DNA of 64,000 bases from JACDBZ01 sp038233215 (GCA_038233215.1 JBBSML010000003.1:62001-126000); one strand, 5' to 3'; shown: positions 35,115 through 44,534, counted from the stretch's first letter. Notes: generated by a model from the letters alone, not told the origin. Numbers and translations: made by a program.

Positions 35115-35948
35115 ATGCCACCAACCGGACTCGTCGCAGGCGTCTTCTCGGCGATCTCCTTCGGCGCCGGCGACTTCGCCGGCGCCTTCGCCGCACGACG
35201 CGCCGGAGCGCTCGTCGTGGTGGCAGGCGCGCATTTCATCGGCCTCCTCGCGTTGGTGGTGGGGCTGCTCATCCTGGCGCCACCGGTGCCCGGTCTCGGC
35301 CCTGCGCTCATCGGCGTGGCGGCCGGCGGGGCAGGGGCCATTGGCCTCGCGGCGCTCTATCGCGGCATGTCCCTGGGGTCGATGGGGATGGTCACCTCGC
35401 TGAGCGGGGCCGGATCGTTGGCCATCCCGCTCGCTGCGGGGGCTGCCTTGGGTGCATCGGTCATGCCTCTGCAACTCGTGGGAGTCGGGTTCGTCGCGGC
35501 TGCCGGCGCGGCCGCCAGCGGGGCCTCTCGGGACGAGCTTGGACGCCAATCCCTACTGCTCGCGGCGGCCGCGGCGGTGGGATTCGGTGCATGGTACGTC
35601 CTCCTCGACCTGGCGGCACGCGGGGGCGACCCCCTCTGGGCGCTGGTGTTCAGTCGAACAACCTCAGCGATGCTGGCCACCGTCTTCGCATTCGGACGCT
35701 TCAATCGTGCGCGGTTCCCCTTGCGCATGGTGATCGCGGCTGGTCTCTTCGACGTCGGCGGCAACGCGCTCTACGTGGTCGCGCGCGACGTCATCCCGAT
35801 CGGGCTCGCTGCGGCTCTGACGGGGCTCTACCCGATCGTGACCATGATCCTCGCGCGCGTCGTCCTGGGCGAGAAACTGCCGCGTCTGGGCCAGCTCGGC
35901 GTGGCCTTCGCCCTTCTCGGCATCGTGCTGATCTCCGCCGGAGGGTAG
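35115..35948 (+). CDS. EamA/DMT-family transporter
   Basis: A 277-aa drug/metabolite transporter with ten hydrophobic helices in two repeated EamA halves (start AGVFSAISFGAGDFAGAFAAR; second half from about LLLAAAAAVGFGAWYVLL). The C-terminal block LTGLYPIVTMILARVVLGEK is the family hallmark. Substrate unknown. The ATG with GAGG 4 nt upstream was chosen over an ATG 132 nt earlier that gives a non-hydrophobic leader. Confidence 0.87.
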   Translation: MPPTGLVAGVFSAISFGAGDFAGAFAARRAGALVVVAGAHFIGLLALVVGLLILAPPVPGLGPALIGVAAGGAGAIGLAALYRGMSLGSMGMVTSLSGAGSLAIPLAAGAALGASVMPLQLVGVGFVAAAGAAASGASRDELGRQSLLLAAAAAVGFGAWYVLLDLAARGGDPLWALVFSRTTSAMLATVFAFGRFNRARFPLRMVIAAGLFDVGGNALYVVARDVIPIGLAAALTGLYPIVTMILARVVLGEKLPRLGQLGVAFALLGIVLISAGG

Positions 35949-36248
35949 GGATTCGTTCGTCACGACGTAGCTGCGCGCGGCGCCGATCTATCGGGCCAAC
36001 GCGCGTAGGACTGGCGTGCCATGCGCCGGCTGGCCTCAGGTACGAGGCGCACGTACACCGCGATGGCGCCTCACGTGCGCTGCGACCCGATCTGTGGGGC
36101 AGCCATCCATCGGCGAGGCCAACGCGCACACGACCCGCCCCAGTAAGTCAATGGTAAGCGGCCGGTAATCCTCGCTGAGGTCCCATGTGTGCCTGCCCGC
36201 CACGCGATCCGCCGGGTCGCGCGATGGGTCGAACCTGAGGAGATTCAC
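35949..36248. other. Intergenic spacer (300 bp), no gene seen
   Basis: No frame with a family match or ribosome site was seen on either strand before the small membrane ORF. Confidence 0.55.
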
Positions 36249-36377
36249 GTGTCCCGCTTTCCCTTTCGCCGATCCCTGCTGTGGTCTCCGCTCGCCGCGC
36301 TGGTTGCCCAGCTCATCCTCACGGCGGCGGTCGCGGCCGTGACCGGAGGCGGTGATTTCCCCCTCCGCCGCTCATGA
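36249..36377 (+). CDS. 42-aa single-span membrane miniprotein
   Basis: GTG start with aggag 7 nt upstream. Sequence has a basic N-terminus (MSRFPFRRSLLW) and one hydrophobic helix (PLAALVAQLILTAAVAAV), then a short Gly/Arg tail. No family recognised. It lies 63 nt before the E1 dehydrogenase gene. Confidence 0.5.
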   Translation: MSRFPFRRSLLWSPLAALVAQLILTAAVAAVTGGGDFPLRRS

Positions 36378-36440
36378 CGGTCGCCGGCGGTAGAATGGCG
36401 GGCCCGCCCCTCGAAGCCAATCGAGTCACCGTACCGCCGC

Positions 36441-38711
36441 ATGACCTGGGATCGCGTCGCCATCGTCGAGCAACAGCTCGACAACTACCTCGAGGCAACC
36501 GGGCCGCTCGTGCCCCGGCTGGCTGCCGACGCCCCGCTGCGGTCCGACGGCGGCCTGACCGCGGCAGATGCGCTGGCCCTGTTCGAGAATCAGCTCGCCT
36601 CGCGCCAGATCGACGTTGCGGCCCGTGAGCTGAAGAAGACCAATCGCAGCTTCTACACCATCAGCTCGGCGGGTCACGAGAACAACGCGGTGGTCGGGGC
36701 CAGGTTGCGTGTCAGCGATCCGGCCTTTCTCCACTATCGGTCCGGCGCCTTCATGATGGCTCGGGCCCGCCAGATGCACGGCGGCACGCCCACTCTCGAC
36801 ACCCTACTCGGGGTCGTCGCCTCGAGCGAGGATCCGATCAGCCATGGGCGTCACAAGGTGTGGGGCAGCAGATCGCTGTGGGTGCCTCCGCAGACGAGCA
36901 CCATCGCAAGCCATCTGCCCAAGGCGATGGGGCTGGCCTTCAGCCTGGCGCGGGCCAAGCGCCTGGGTGTGGCAAACGGCCTTCCCGCGGATGCCATCGT
37001 GGCCTGCTCGTTCGGCGATGCCAGCGCCAATCATGCCACCGCACTGTCGGCGATCAACACCGCGCGCTACGCCGTTCGCCTGGGCCTGCCCATGCCACTT
37101 CTCCTCATCTGCGAGGACAACGGCACGGGCATCAGCGTGCCGACCCCCGACGGCTGGATCGCCGACACATTCGGAAGCCAGCCCCACCTCGCCTATTTCC
37201 GCGCCGATGGAGAGCTGGACGAGATCTGGGACGCCGTCGGGACGGCCATCGACCACGTGCGTGAGACACGTCGACCCGCATTCCTGCACCTGCTCACGGT
37301 CAGACTCTGGGGTCACGCGGGCAGCGACGCCGAGCAGACCTACCGCGCCGTGGCGGAGATCGAGGCGGTGGAGGCGCGCGACCCGGTCCTGCGGAACGCC
37401 CGCCGCCTCGTCGAGTCGGGCGCCGCTGATGCAGAGATGCTCAAGGATCTGGTGCGGGAGACTCGCACGCGTGTCCGCGCCGTGGCCGAGGAGGCGGCAC
37501 TTCGACCCCGGCTGCAGACCACCGGAGAGGTGCTGGCGTCGATGGCGTCGCATCACCCGGAGCGGGTCAGGGTACGAGCCGCCACCCCGCTTGCGACCCC
37601 CGAGGAACGCACCGCCGTGTTCGGTGCCACGCTCCCAGAATCGGCCACGACGCCAACCAGCCGAACCATGTCAGGTCTGCTGAACGCGGCACTCGCCGAT
37701 GAGCTCCTTCGCCGCCCCGAGCTGTTCCTGTGCGGCGAGGACGTCGGCCGCAAGGGCGGGGTATACAACGTGACGAATGGGCTTCAGAAGCGGTTCGGCA
37801 AGGCCCGCGTGTTCGACACGCTGCTCGACGAGACAAGCATCCTCGGGATCGCGCAGGGGGCGGCCCATATCGGGCTGCTGCCTGTCCCCGAGATCCAGTA
37901 CCTGGCCTACATTCACAACGCGCTCGACCAGATTCGCGGCGAGGCGGCCTCCCTTCAATTCTTCAGCTCCGGACAGTTTCGCAATCCGATGGTGGTGCGC
38001 GTCGCGGGCCTCGCCTACCAGAAGGGCTTCGGGGGTCACTTCCACAACGACAACTCGATCGGCGCGCTTCGCGACATTCCCGGACTGCTCATCGCGACCC
38101 CGGCACGCGGCGATGATGCGGCCCGCATGCTGCGCGGGGCGGTTGCCATGGCCATCGAGGATGGCCGAGTCGTCATCTTCCTGGAGCCGATCGCGCTCTA
38201 CCACGAGAAGGATCTGCATGCCGATGGCGACGGCGGCTGGCTGACCGACTATCCCCCACCGCCGGACGTGCTCCTGCCCGGGGACGTCGGCCTCTATGGC
38301 CAGACCGATGGGAACGCCGACGTGCTGCTGGTCAGCTACGCGAATGGGCTCCGGCTGAGCCTCCAGGCAGCGAAACGGTTGTCCGACGAGCACCACCTGC
38401 GGGCCCGCGTCCTCGACCTTCGCTGGCTGAGTCCCCTGCCGACCGAGGCCATCCGCGAGCATGCCGCCGAGATCGGAACGGTCGTTGTCGTCGACGAGTG
38501 CCGCGCCACCGGGGCAGGGGTGGCGGATGCGATCGTCGCCGACCTCGCAGAGGGGCGGATCGGGCGCCGGCTCGCGTCGGTCCGGGCGGTCGACTCGTTC
38601 GTTCCCCTCGGACCGGCAACCTCCGCGGTGCTGGTGGGGGTGGACCAGATCATCGCCGCGTGCGTAATGGCCGTCGGACGCCGCCGCCACGCCGACGGGG
38701 CACGAGCGTGA
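36441..38711 (+). CDS. 2-oxoacid dehydrogenase E1, alpha and beta subunits fused
   Basis: A 756-aa protein. Residues about 45-380 are the E1 alpha part with the TPP motif (GDASANHATA... CEDNGTG); residues about 400-735 are the E1 beta part (CGEDVGRKGGVYNVTNGL, HNDNSIGALRDIPGL). E1 decarboxylates pyruvate or branched-chain 2-oxoacids using TPP. No E2 or E3 gene is adjacent, so partners are elsewhere. The beta half has the expected helix (FDTLLDETSILGIAQGAA). Start ATG fits; TAGAAT at 36391 could belong to its promoter. Confidence 0.9.
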   Translation: MTWDRVAIVEQQLDNYLEATGPLVPRLAADAPLRSDGGLTAADALALFENQLASRQIDVAARELKKTNRSFYTISSAGHENNAVVGARLRVSDPAFLHYRSGAFMMARARQMHGGTPTLDTLLGVVASSEDPISHGRHKVWGSRSLWVPPQTSTIASHLPKAMGLAFSLARAKRLGVANGLPADAIVACSFGDASANHATALSAINTARYAVRLGLPMPLLLICEDNGTGISVPTPDGWIADTFGSQPHLAYFRADGELDEIWDAVGTAIDHVRETRRPAFLHLLTVRLWGHAGSDAEQTYRAVAEIEAVEARDPVLRNARRLVESGAADAEMLKDLVRETRTRVRAVAEEAALRPRLQTTGEVLASMASHHPERVRVRAATPLATPEERTAVFGATLPESATTPTSRTMSGLLNAALADELLRRPELFLCGEDVGRKGGVYNVTNGLQKRFGKARVFDTLLDETSILGIAQGAAHIGLLPVPEIQYLAYIHNALDQIRGEAASLQFFSSGQFRNPMVVRVAGLAYQKGFGGHFHNDNSIGALRDIPGLLIATPARGDDAARMLRGAVAMAIEDGRVVIFLEPIALYHEKDLHADGDGGWLTDYPPPPDVLLPGDVGLYGQTDGNADVLLVSYANGLRLSLQAAKRLSDEHHLRARVLDLRWLSPLPTEAIREHAAEIGTVVVVDECRATGAGVADAIVADLAEGRIGRRLASVRAVDSFVPLGPATSAVLVGVDQIIAACVMAVGRRRHADGARA

Positions 38712-39712
38712 CGCGGGCGGCGGTCGCGTTTCCGGCGCGTGGCTCCTATGGTCCGAGATCGCTCGGTTCGCTGCCTGCCGCTCACCCCTGGGTGCGGCGG
38801 GCGGACCAGCTGCGCGCCGACTATGACCTTCCCGCGCTCTCGGCCCTGGATGGTGCCGATCGCTTCGATCCGGCCATTCACCTTCGTTCGGCACATGCAT
38901 CACCCCTCACCTTTCTGTGCGGGCTGCTCGACGCCGAGCGGATCGCGGCGGATCACGAAGTCGTCGTCGTCATCGGCTGCTCCGGCGGCTGGTACACCGC
39001 GCTTGCCGCTTCAGGCGCGCTCGAGTTCGATGATGCGTTCCGACTGGTGCAGACGATGGCCCTGCTTGCCGAGGAGCCGATCGTCGAGGAGGACCGCGGC
39101 GGTCAGCTGATCTACGCGCTCACCGATGAAGGGTGGCAGACGGATCCCGCGCGCGTGGATGCCCTGGATGCGATCCTGGCACGCGAGGATGGCGCCGTGC
39201 ATCGTTCGCTGGACCTGGGAGCCTTCACGGTCATCAGTGGCACGGCCACCGGGATCACGGACGTCGCTGCCGGGCTGCCACAGATCGAGATCGGATCGCG
39301 CCAGTTCCCGTTTCGGGCCGCGATGCAGGAGGCATGGCACACCCCGCTTCGCGCAACAGCGGCGGCGCGGGCGGGTGAGCTCCTCGCCGACCTCTCCTGG
39401 TCGGCGCCCAACGTGACCCTCATCGATGGACGAGGCGCGCGATTCACGCCCTGGTCGGCCGATCCGGCCGAACTGGCACGCCATACCATCAACGAACAGC
39501 CGATCAGCACCTACGATTTCGCCCTCAGCCTGCGCGTCGCCCTCCGCGAGTACGCGCCGGAGGTCATTCTGCTGCCCGGTCCGGGCGCCAGCCTCGCCGA
39601 AGTGTGCGCTCAGCAGATCGTCGCCGAAGGCTATCGCGGCAACCGCACGCGGGCGGAGCTGGAGGCAACGCAGGCCGGCGGGACACCCATCCTTCTCTCG
39701 ATGCGCCGATGA
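38708..39712 (+). CDS. FabD-like acyltransferase (divergent)
   Basis: A 334-aa protein whose layout follows malonyl-CoA:ACP transacylase: a start like FPGQGSQ (here FPARGSYG), a nucleophile elbow GCSGGW (normally GHSLGE) with Ser92, and a His in AWHTPL near residue 211. The Arg that binds malonyl carboxylate (RLRG) is not conserved here (LVQTMALL), and the oxyanion Gln is Arg11. Perhaps it moves another acyl group or is a pseudo-enzyme. GTG start overlaps the E1 gene (GTGA), suggesting a shared operon in branched-acyl metabolism. Confidence 0.65.
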   Translation: MTRAAVAFPARGSYGPRSLGSLPAAHPWVRRADQLRADYDLPALSALDGADRFDPAIHLRSAHASPLTFLCGLLDAERIAADHEVVVVIGCSGGWYTALAASGALEFDDAFRLVQTMALLAEEPIVEEDRGGQLIYALTDEGWQTDPARVDALDAILAREDGAVHRSLDLGAFTVISGTATGITDVAAGLPQIEIGSRQFPFRAAMQEAWHTPLRATAAARAGELLADLSWSAPNVTLIDGRGARFTPWSADPAELARHTINEQPISTYDFALSLRVALREYAPEVILLPGPGASLAEVCAQQIVAEGYRGNRTRAELEATQAGGTPILLSMRR

Positions 39713-40599
39713 GCGGGTGCCGCTTCCATCTGCGCGGCCCGCTCGATCTCGGCCGAACACTCTGGCCCTTGCGTCACGGCCTCGGAGATCGGACGGTTCT
39801 TCTGTTCCGCGACGAGGCGTGGCTGGCGGCGCGCACGCCAGACGGCACCGCTTCCGTTCGGCTGCGGCGGGTCGGCATGACGCTCGACGCCGAAGCGTGG
39901 GGCGCCGGCGCCGATCATCTCCTTGGTTCGGTTCCAACCCTGATCGGCGAGGCGGACGAGCCCGAAGACCTGGTCGCCCGGCACCCGATCATTCGCGACC
40001 TCCAGCGTCGCCACCCGGGGCTCCGCATGCCGCGCAGCGGGCGCGTGCTCCAGGCGCTGGTGCCATCGGTCTTCGAGCAGAAGATCACCGGCACCGAGGC
40101 ATTCCGCGCCTACGCCGCCCTCCTGAGCGCTCACGGCGAGCCCGCACCGGGTCCGGCGAATCTGATCCTCCCGCCGAGCCCCGCGACCTTGGCGGGACTG
40201 GCGTATCACGCCTATCACCCGATCGGCATCGAGCGCCGACGAGCCGAGGTCGTGCGTCGAGCATCCGCACGGGCTGGGTGGCTCGAGTCCGCCACAACTG
40301 CCCAGGAGCTCATTCGCCGATTGACGTCGCTTCCCGGCATCGGTCCCTGGACGGCTGCCGAGGTGGCTCGCAGCGCCTTCGGCGATCCGGACTCCGTCAG
40401 CGTCGGCGACTATCACCTTCCGAACATGGTGGCGTGGGCTCTCGCCGGTGAAGCGCGTGCCGGCGATGCCCGTATGCTGGAGCTTCTCGAGCCGTACCGC
40501 GGCCAGCGCGGGCGGGTCCAGCGCCTGCTGGAGGTCGGCCGCGTGGTGGCCCCACGCTATGGCCCACGCATGTCGCCGCGCAGGATCGCGACGATCTGA
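39709..40599 (+). CDS. alkA: DNA-3-methyladenine glycosylase (AlkA-type, HhH-GPD)
   Basis: A 296-aa base-excision repair glycosylase. The HhH motif LTSLPGIGPWTAAEVA is followed about 20 residues later by the catalytic Asp in VGDYHLPN. The N-terminal beta region and length match AlkA-like proteins. It removes alkylated bases. Its ATG overlaps the FabD-like stop (ATGA); the tRNA-Arg gene lies immediately downstream, in convergent orientation. Confidence 0.87.
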   Translation: MSGCRFHLRGPLDLGRTLWPLRHGLGDRTVLLFRDEAWLAARTPDGTASVRLRRVGMTLDAEAWGAGADHLLGSVPTLIGEADEPEDLVARHPIIRDLQRRHPGLRMPRSGRVLQALVPSVFEQKITGTEAFRAYAALLSAHGEPAPGPANLILPPSPATLAGLAYHAYHPIGIERRRAEVVRRASARAGWLESATTAQELIRRLTSLPGIGPWTAAEVARSAFGDPDSVSVGDYHLPNMVAWALAGEARAGDARMLELLEPYRGQRGRVQRLLEVGRVVAPRYGPRMSPRRIATI

Positions 40600-40602
40600 T
40601 GG

Positions 40603-40675
40603 CGTCCCCGGCAGGATTCGAACCTGCGACCGACCGCTTAGAAGGCGGTTGCTCTGTCCTCTGAGCTACGGGGAC
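40603..40675 (-). tRNA. tRNA-Arg (anticodon TCT)
   Basis: Reading the minus strand: acceptor GTCCCCG / CGGGGAC, a D-arm, anticodon stem ACCGC/GCGGT with loop CTTCTAA (anticodon TCT), and T-arm with GTTCGAATC. A GCCA end (40600-40603) appears encoded. Its 5' half is repeated at 48667, marking it as an integration site. The gene's promoter must come from the element. Confidence 0.93.
40635..40675. repeat. attL (41-bp core, inside tRNA-Arg)
   Basis: Identical to 48667-48707. It covers the tRNA from the anticodon stem to the 5' end. Identity stops at 40634 on one side and at 40676 on the other. Confidence 0.9.
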
Positions 40676-40678
40676 TTT

Positions 40679-40690
40679 GTTAGTTGGTCA
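40679..40690 (-). repeat. Candidate integrase arm site, inverted
   Basis: GTTAGTTGgTCA resembles the reverse complement of the 13-bp repeat CTGAGCAACTAAC with one difference in its first 12 bases. It lies 3 nt from attL. Confidence 0.4.
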
Positions 40691-40755
40691 TCCTGAGCAC
40701 GAAACTGCCCGTTGACTCCATGGCAGCCCCGTCGTATCGTTAGCACGCCGCAAGC

Positions 40756-40768
40756 CTGAGCAACTAAC
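40756..40768 (+). repeat. Candidate integrase arm site
   Basis: CTGAGCAACTAAC occurs here and again, identically, at 48600-48612 near the other end. Placement on both element ends suggests recombinase or excisionase arm binding. Confidence 0.45.
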
Positions 40769-40781
40769 AGAGAGGGCCGTC

Positions 40782-41690
40782 ATGACTGTGAAAGCGTCCA
40801 CCTATGCTCCTGATGCGCTTGCCAGTCTAAGGGACTCGTTCGCACTTCACCTAGATGCGACCCGTTCGTCGAAGACGACCAAGATCTACCTATCGGCCCT
40901 GGACGCGCTGATCCGCCACCTCGACGCCCACGGCATGCCGACCGCGGCACGGTCAGTCAAGCGGGAGCATGTGGAGTCGTACATTGCGGCCCGCCGCGCC
41001 ACGGTCAAGCCGACGACCCTCTCCGTCGAGTTCCGAGCCCTCCAACAGTTCTGGCGGTGGGCGCTGGAAGAGGAGGAAATCGACCGATCCCCGATGGAGC
41101 GCATGAAGGCTCCGCGCGTACCCGACTCCCCCGTTCCCGTTGTCCCCGTCGAGGACTTCAAGAAGCTGCTCAAGACGACCGAGGGCAGGGAATTCACGGA
41201 CCGGCGCGACGCCGCGATCCTGCTCGTCCTCTTCGATGCCGGCATCCGGCTCGGCGAGCTCGTCGGGCTGCGCCTCGAGGACGTCGAGCTGCGGGAGCGG
41301 CTTGCCTATGTCACCGGGAAGGGCGGGCACACACGCGCTATTCGATTCGGCACCAAGACAGCGGTCGCGCTGGATCGTTACCTTCGGCTACGTCGAGCAC
41401 ATCGGTACGCCGTGTCAGACGCGCTGTGGCTCGGCCAGGACGGTCCACTCACCGGCTCGGCGATCGCAACCATGCTCGCCCGTCGATGCGAGCGCGCAGG
41501 ACTCTCCCGTCTCCACCCGCACCAGTTCCGGCACACCTTCGCGCATCACTACCTCGCGGACGGCGGGCAGGAAGGCGACCTCCAACGGCTCGCCGGCTGG
41601 CGAAGCCCGATCATGCTTCGCCGCTACGGTGCCAGCCTCGCCGACGAGCGGGCTCGCGCGGCCTATCGCAGCCCGGCGGACCGACTGTGA
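40782..41690 (+). CDS. Tyrosine recombinase / integrase
   Basis: A 302-aa XerC/D-like integrase. N-terminal SAM-like core-binding domain about 15-110; catalytic domain about 120-300. All catalytic residues are visible: Arg156 (DAGIRLGEL), Lys180 (VTGKGGHTR), His247 and Arg250 (HPHQFRHTF), Trp273 (LAGWRS) and Tyr282 (LRRYGAS). It sits 107 nt from attL, the usual place. It should join the element to tRNA-Arg. The next gene overlaps its stop. Confidence 0.93.
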   Translation: MTVKASTYAPDALASLRDSFALHLDATRSSKTTKIYLSALDALIRHLDAHGMPTAARSVKREHVESYIAARRATVKPTTLSVEFRALQQFWRWALEEEEIDRSPMERMKAPRVPDSPVPVVPVEDFKKLLKTTEGREFTDRRDAAILLVLFDAGIRLGELVGLRLEDVELRERLAYVTGKGGHTRAIRFGTKTAVALDRYLRLRRAHRYAVSDALWLGQDGPLTGSAIATMLARRCERAGLSRLHPHQFRHTFAHHYLADGGQEGDLQRLAGWRSPIMLRRYGASLADERARAAYRSPADRL

Positions 41691-42133
41691 GTCGCATAGA
41701 GCGTAAGCCGATCAAGCATCAGAAAGTGGCGCTGGCGGCAACGCCTAACGTCCCAGTCACCCCCAGCGACAGGGAATGGGAAAGCAATAACCAGGCAGCG
41801 GCGCGGGCGGCACGAGTGAACGTTTTGCTGCGTGTGCCATGTGGCACTCGCGGCTGTCGTGAACGCATCGCCGTCGTCGAGCTCGCCAGTGTGTCGCCGC
41901 CCAGCATGCGCGTCGTCGTCCGCGCACCGGGACGCGCTGAGCCTGCACCTCAAGGCGTCCATGCGCGCATACGCATGCTTGGACGCATTCGTCCAAGTGA
42001 GGATGCGTGGGGGTTCCCCATCGATATCTGGCCGGACGGCTCAGTTCTAGAGATTGGCTGCCGCCTCGGTCACGACTTCTCCGTCATCAGCAAGCACGAC
42101 ATTGCACGCCGGGTCCGCGACGTGCTAGCGTAA
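41687..42133 (+). CDS. Element hypothetical protein
   Basis: A 148-aa protein starting at GTG, which overlaps the integrase stop (GTGA). Mostly basic N-terminus (VSRIERKPIKHQKVALAATP), then a beta-rich middle (VPCGTRGCRERIAVVELASV) and a C-terminus ending DFSVISKHDIARRVRDVLA. Two Cys in CGTRGC might bind metal. No family recognised. Confidence 0.6.
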   Translation: MSRIERKPIKHQKVALAATPNVPVTPSDREWESNNQAAARAARVNVLLRVPCGTRGCRERIAVVELASVSPPSMRVVVRAPGRAEPAPQGVHARIRMLGRIRPSEDAWGFPIDIWPDGSVLEIGCRLGHDFSVISKHDIARRVRDVLA

Positions 42134-42260
42134 GGGCAGCAGTGAGAGCTGCCGATGAACGATGCCGAACCCGCAAGCCGCGGGTTGAAAACCGGTCAGT
42201 AGTCGCCGAGGCGTAGCCGCGTCCTCAGTCGAGACTGATCGGTTTCGTGTTTTCCGGGAC

Positions 42261-42297
42261 TGCCACCTCACCTCGGTCGATGACCGGAGAGGTGGCA
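42261..42297 (+). promoter_or_regulatory. Two-part hairpin in the element
   Basis: TGCCACCTC pairs with GAGGTGGCA, enclosing a second stem CGGTC/GACCG with a 3-nt loop. It lies just before the next small gene and could be a terminator, an attenuator or a replication/operator site. Another small hairpin (AACCCGC / GCGGGTT) lies at about 42168-42186. Confidence 0.5.
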
Positions 42298-42304
42298 TCA
42301 AAGA

Positions 42305-42571
42305 GTGTTATCCCCAGAGGAACGCAAGCTGCGAGCGAGAGCCGCAGCCTACGCCCTGCACGCTCAGGGCGGCACGTCTACCAAAGCAGGTACCAGATCA
42401 TTTCTGGAGCGTTTTGAGCGCCAGGTAGACCCCGACGGCTTGCTCCCGATCGAGGAGCGCACACGCCGCGCTCTCTTGGCTCGCAAGAGCTACATGAGTT
42501 TGCTCGGGATGAAGGCCGCGAAGGCAAGGCGGCTCGCGGCCGATCGAGGGGCGGCTGCCGATGCCACCTGA
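42305..42571 (+). CDS. Element hypothetical protein, basic
   Basis: An 88-aa Arg/Ala-rich protein (LSPEERKLRARAAAYALHAQ, then GGTSTKAGTRSFLERFERQV). GTG start with a weak ribosome site (aaagag). I recall similar small proteins from actinobacterial mobile elements, so this supports an accessory origin, but function is unknown. It overlaps the next gene. Confidence 0.65.
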   Translation: MLSPEERKLRARAAAYALHAQGGTSTKAGTRSFLERFERQVDPDGLLPIEERTRRALLARKSYMSLLGMKAAKARRLAADRGAAADAT

Positions 42572-42788
42572 TGGCAGAAGCCGCCCTCCACAGGCGGCTC
42601 CACCGAACGCAACTGATGTTGACTCTATCACCCTCACTGAGCTTCCAATGGCGTTCGAGTGGCGCCAGTGCCCTGAACATCCTGTTCTCGAGATCAGCGT
42701 CCTCGTGACGCGTGATGCCGCGCCCTGGTGCGTTGGCGGTGCCGAGATTCATGGCCATTGGCTCGACCGCGAGCAGGTGGTGGCATGA
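42561..42788 (+). CDS. Element small hypothetical protein
   Basis: A 75-aa frame overlapping both neighbours (the preceding one by 11 nt, the next by ATGA). The end is aromatic-rich and acidic (FEWRQCPEHP, GGAEIHGHWLDREQVVA). No family recognised; coupling with the primase-helicase supports it being real. Confidence 0.5.
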   Translation: MPPDGRSRPPQAAPPNATDVDSITLTELPMAFEWRQCPEHPVLEISVLVTRDAAPWCVGGAEIHGHWLDREQVVA

Positions 42789-44534
42789 GAACTGACGGGA
42801 TGGGGCCGCCGCTTGTCGCGATGCCCTGGGAGCAGGATGATCCTGAGCCGATCAGCCGCCCGGCAACTGCGGAACATTCCGCAGTCCAGCCTGATGATGA
42901 ACATCGTGATGAGCCGCTTCCGCCGCCAAGTGAACCGATGGCCGTGGCTCGCGCCATCGTGGCCGCCCTCTACGCCAACGATGCGCGGCTGCTGCTCCGA
43001 TCGAGGTCCGGTGACTTCTACCGCTGGGATGGCCGATGCTGGCCCGAGGCTGAGTCACGCGGCATCCGGGGAGCGGTGTACGCCTTCCTGGAGCACGCCA
43101 CCTACGCCAACAAGGACGGCATCCCGGTGCCGTGGGGCGCCGACCCGACGCAAGGTGGATGACGTGCTCGACGCCCTGCGCGCCGTTGTCCACCTGAATG
43201 TCGCGGTCGAAGCGCCAGCCTGGCTCGATGGGCGCAGCCTGCCGGCATCGGAGATGGTCGCGGTCGCCAACGGGCTGCTGCACCTTCCGACGCGACGATT
43301 GCATCCGCATTCCCCGCACTTCTGGACCCACCACGCGCTGCCCTTCGACTACGACCCGGCGGCGCCCACGCCGACCCGCTGGCTTGCATTCCTGCGAGAG
43401 CTGTGGGGCGACGACGAAAGTTCGATTGCCGCCCTCCAGGAGACCATGGGCTACCTGATCGGTGGTGACACCCGCCAGCAGAAGATCTTCCTGCTGGTCG
43501 GTCCCAAGCGCTCCGGCAAGGGCACCATCGGTCGCGTGCTGACTGGGCTGCTGGGTCGGCACAACGTGGCCGCTCCGACGCTGGCTGGCATGGCCACCAA
43601 CTTCGGGCTATCGCCTCTGATTGGGCGTCCACTGGCGCTCGTCTCGGACGCCCGACTGTCGAGCAAGGCCGACAACGGCGTCGTCGTCGAGCGGCTGCTA
43701 TCGGTGTCGGGCGAGGACTCGATCACCATTGACCGCAAGTACAGAGATCCGTGGACCGGGCGCCTGTCGTCTCGGTTCATGGTGCTCACCAACGAGCTGC
43801 CGCGTTTGGCCGATTCGTCGGGCGCCCTCTCGTCGCGCTTCGTGCTGCTGGTCCTGAGCCGCACCTTCTACGGGCGCGAGGACCCGACGCTCACCGATCA
43901 GCTCCTAGCCGAGGCGACGGGCATCTTGTCGTGGAGTCTCGACGGACTCGATCGTCTCAACCAGCGCGGCTATTTCGAGCAACCAGCTGCCGGCGCCGAT
44001 GCACTCCGCCAGCTCGAGGACCTCGCATCCCCGGTGGCCGCATTCATCCGCGAGCGCTGCCACGTTGGATCCGATGCCAGCGTGGCGGTCGACGAGTTGT
44101 GGACGGCCTGGAAGTTGTGGTGCGAAGGAGACAACCGGCACCCCGGCACCAAGGCGGTGTTCGGTCGCGACCTGCGAGCGGCGGTGCCGACCCTCAAGCG
44201 CTATCGGTCGCGTGATGATGATGATCGTCGCTACGTCTATGCCGGCATCGGTCTGGGTGAGAACAACAATGGACTGGACCTAGGACCTCTAGGACCGGAC
44301 CCCACGAAAACGGCCTCTGTCCCTAGTGGTCCTAGGACCTCACCAATGTATTCCCCGCAAACCGGGGCCAGCATCGGTGGGGACCACAATGATCCGGACC
44401 GCGGACCAGTGCGGACCAACGGCGCAGATGAGGGTCTGGTCCGCGATGGTCCGCGACCCAACCCATTGTCGGCTGTACCCAGCGATTCGATCGAGGGCCG
44501 GTACCTGCGATCCATCGGGGAGCTGGACTCGTGA
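42785..44534 (+). pseudogene. D5-type phage primase-helicase, frameshifted
   Basis: The N-terminal part (MRTDGMGPPLVAMPWEQDDP through GDFYRWDGRCWPEAE) is in one frame and runs out at a TGA (43160-43162). The rest (from RRKVDDVLDALRAVVHL) lies in another frame. Deleting one G of GGGG at 43134-43137 restores VPWAPTRRKVDDVL, as in the family. The C-terminal part has the SF3 helicase Walker A (GPKRSGKGTIG) and D5 motifs (YRDPWTGRLSSRFMVLTNEL). It would unwind and prime the element's DNA. Either a sequencing indel or a recent loss. Confidence 0.85.

Noticed and set aside
42168..42186. AACCCGC/GCGGGTT hairpin as a terminator.
   Set aside because: Short stem and no U-run; it is only mentioned with the larger hairpin that follows.
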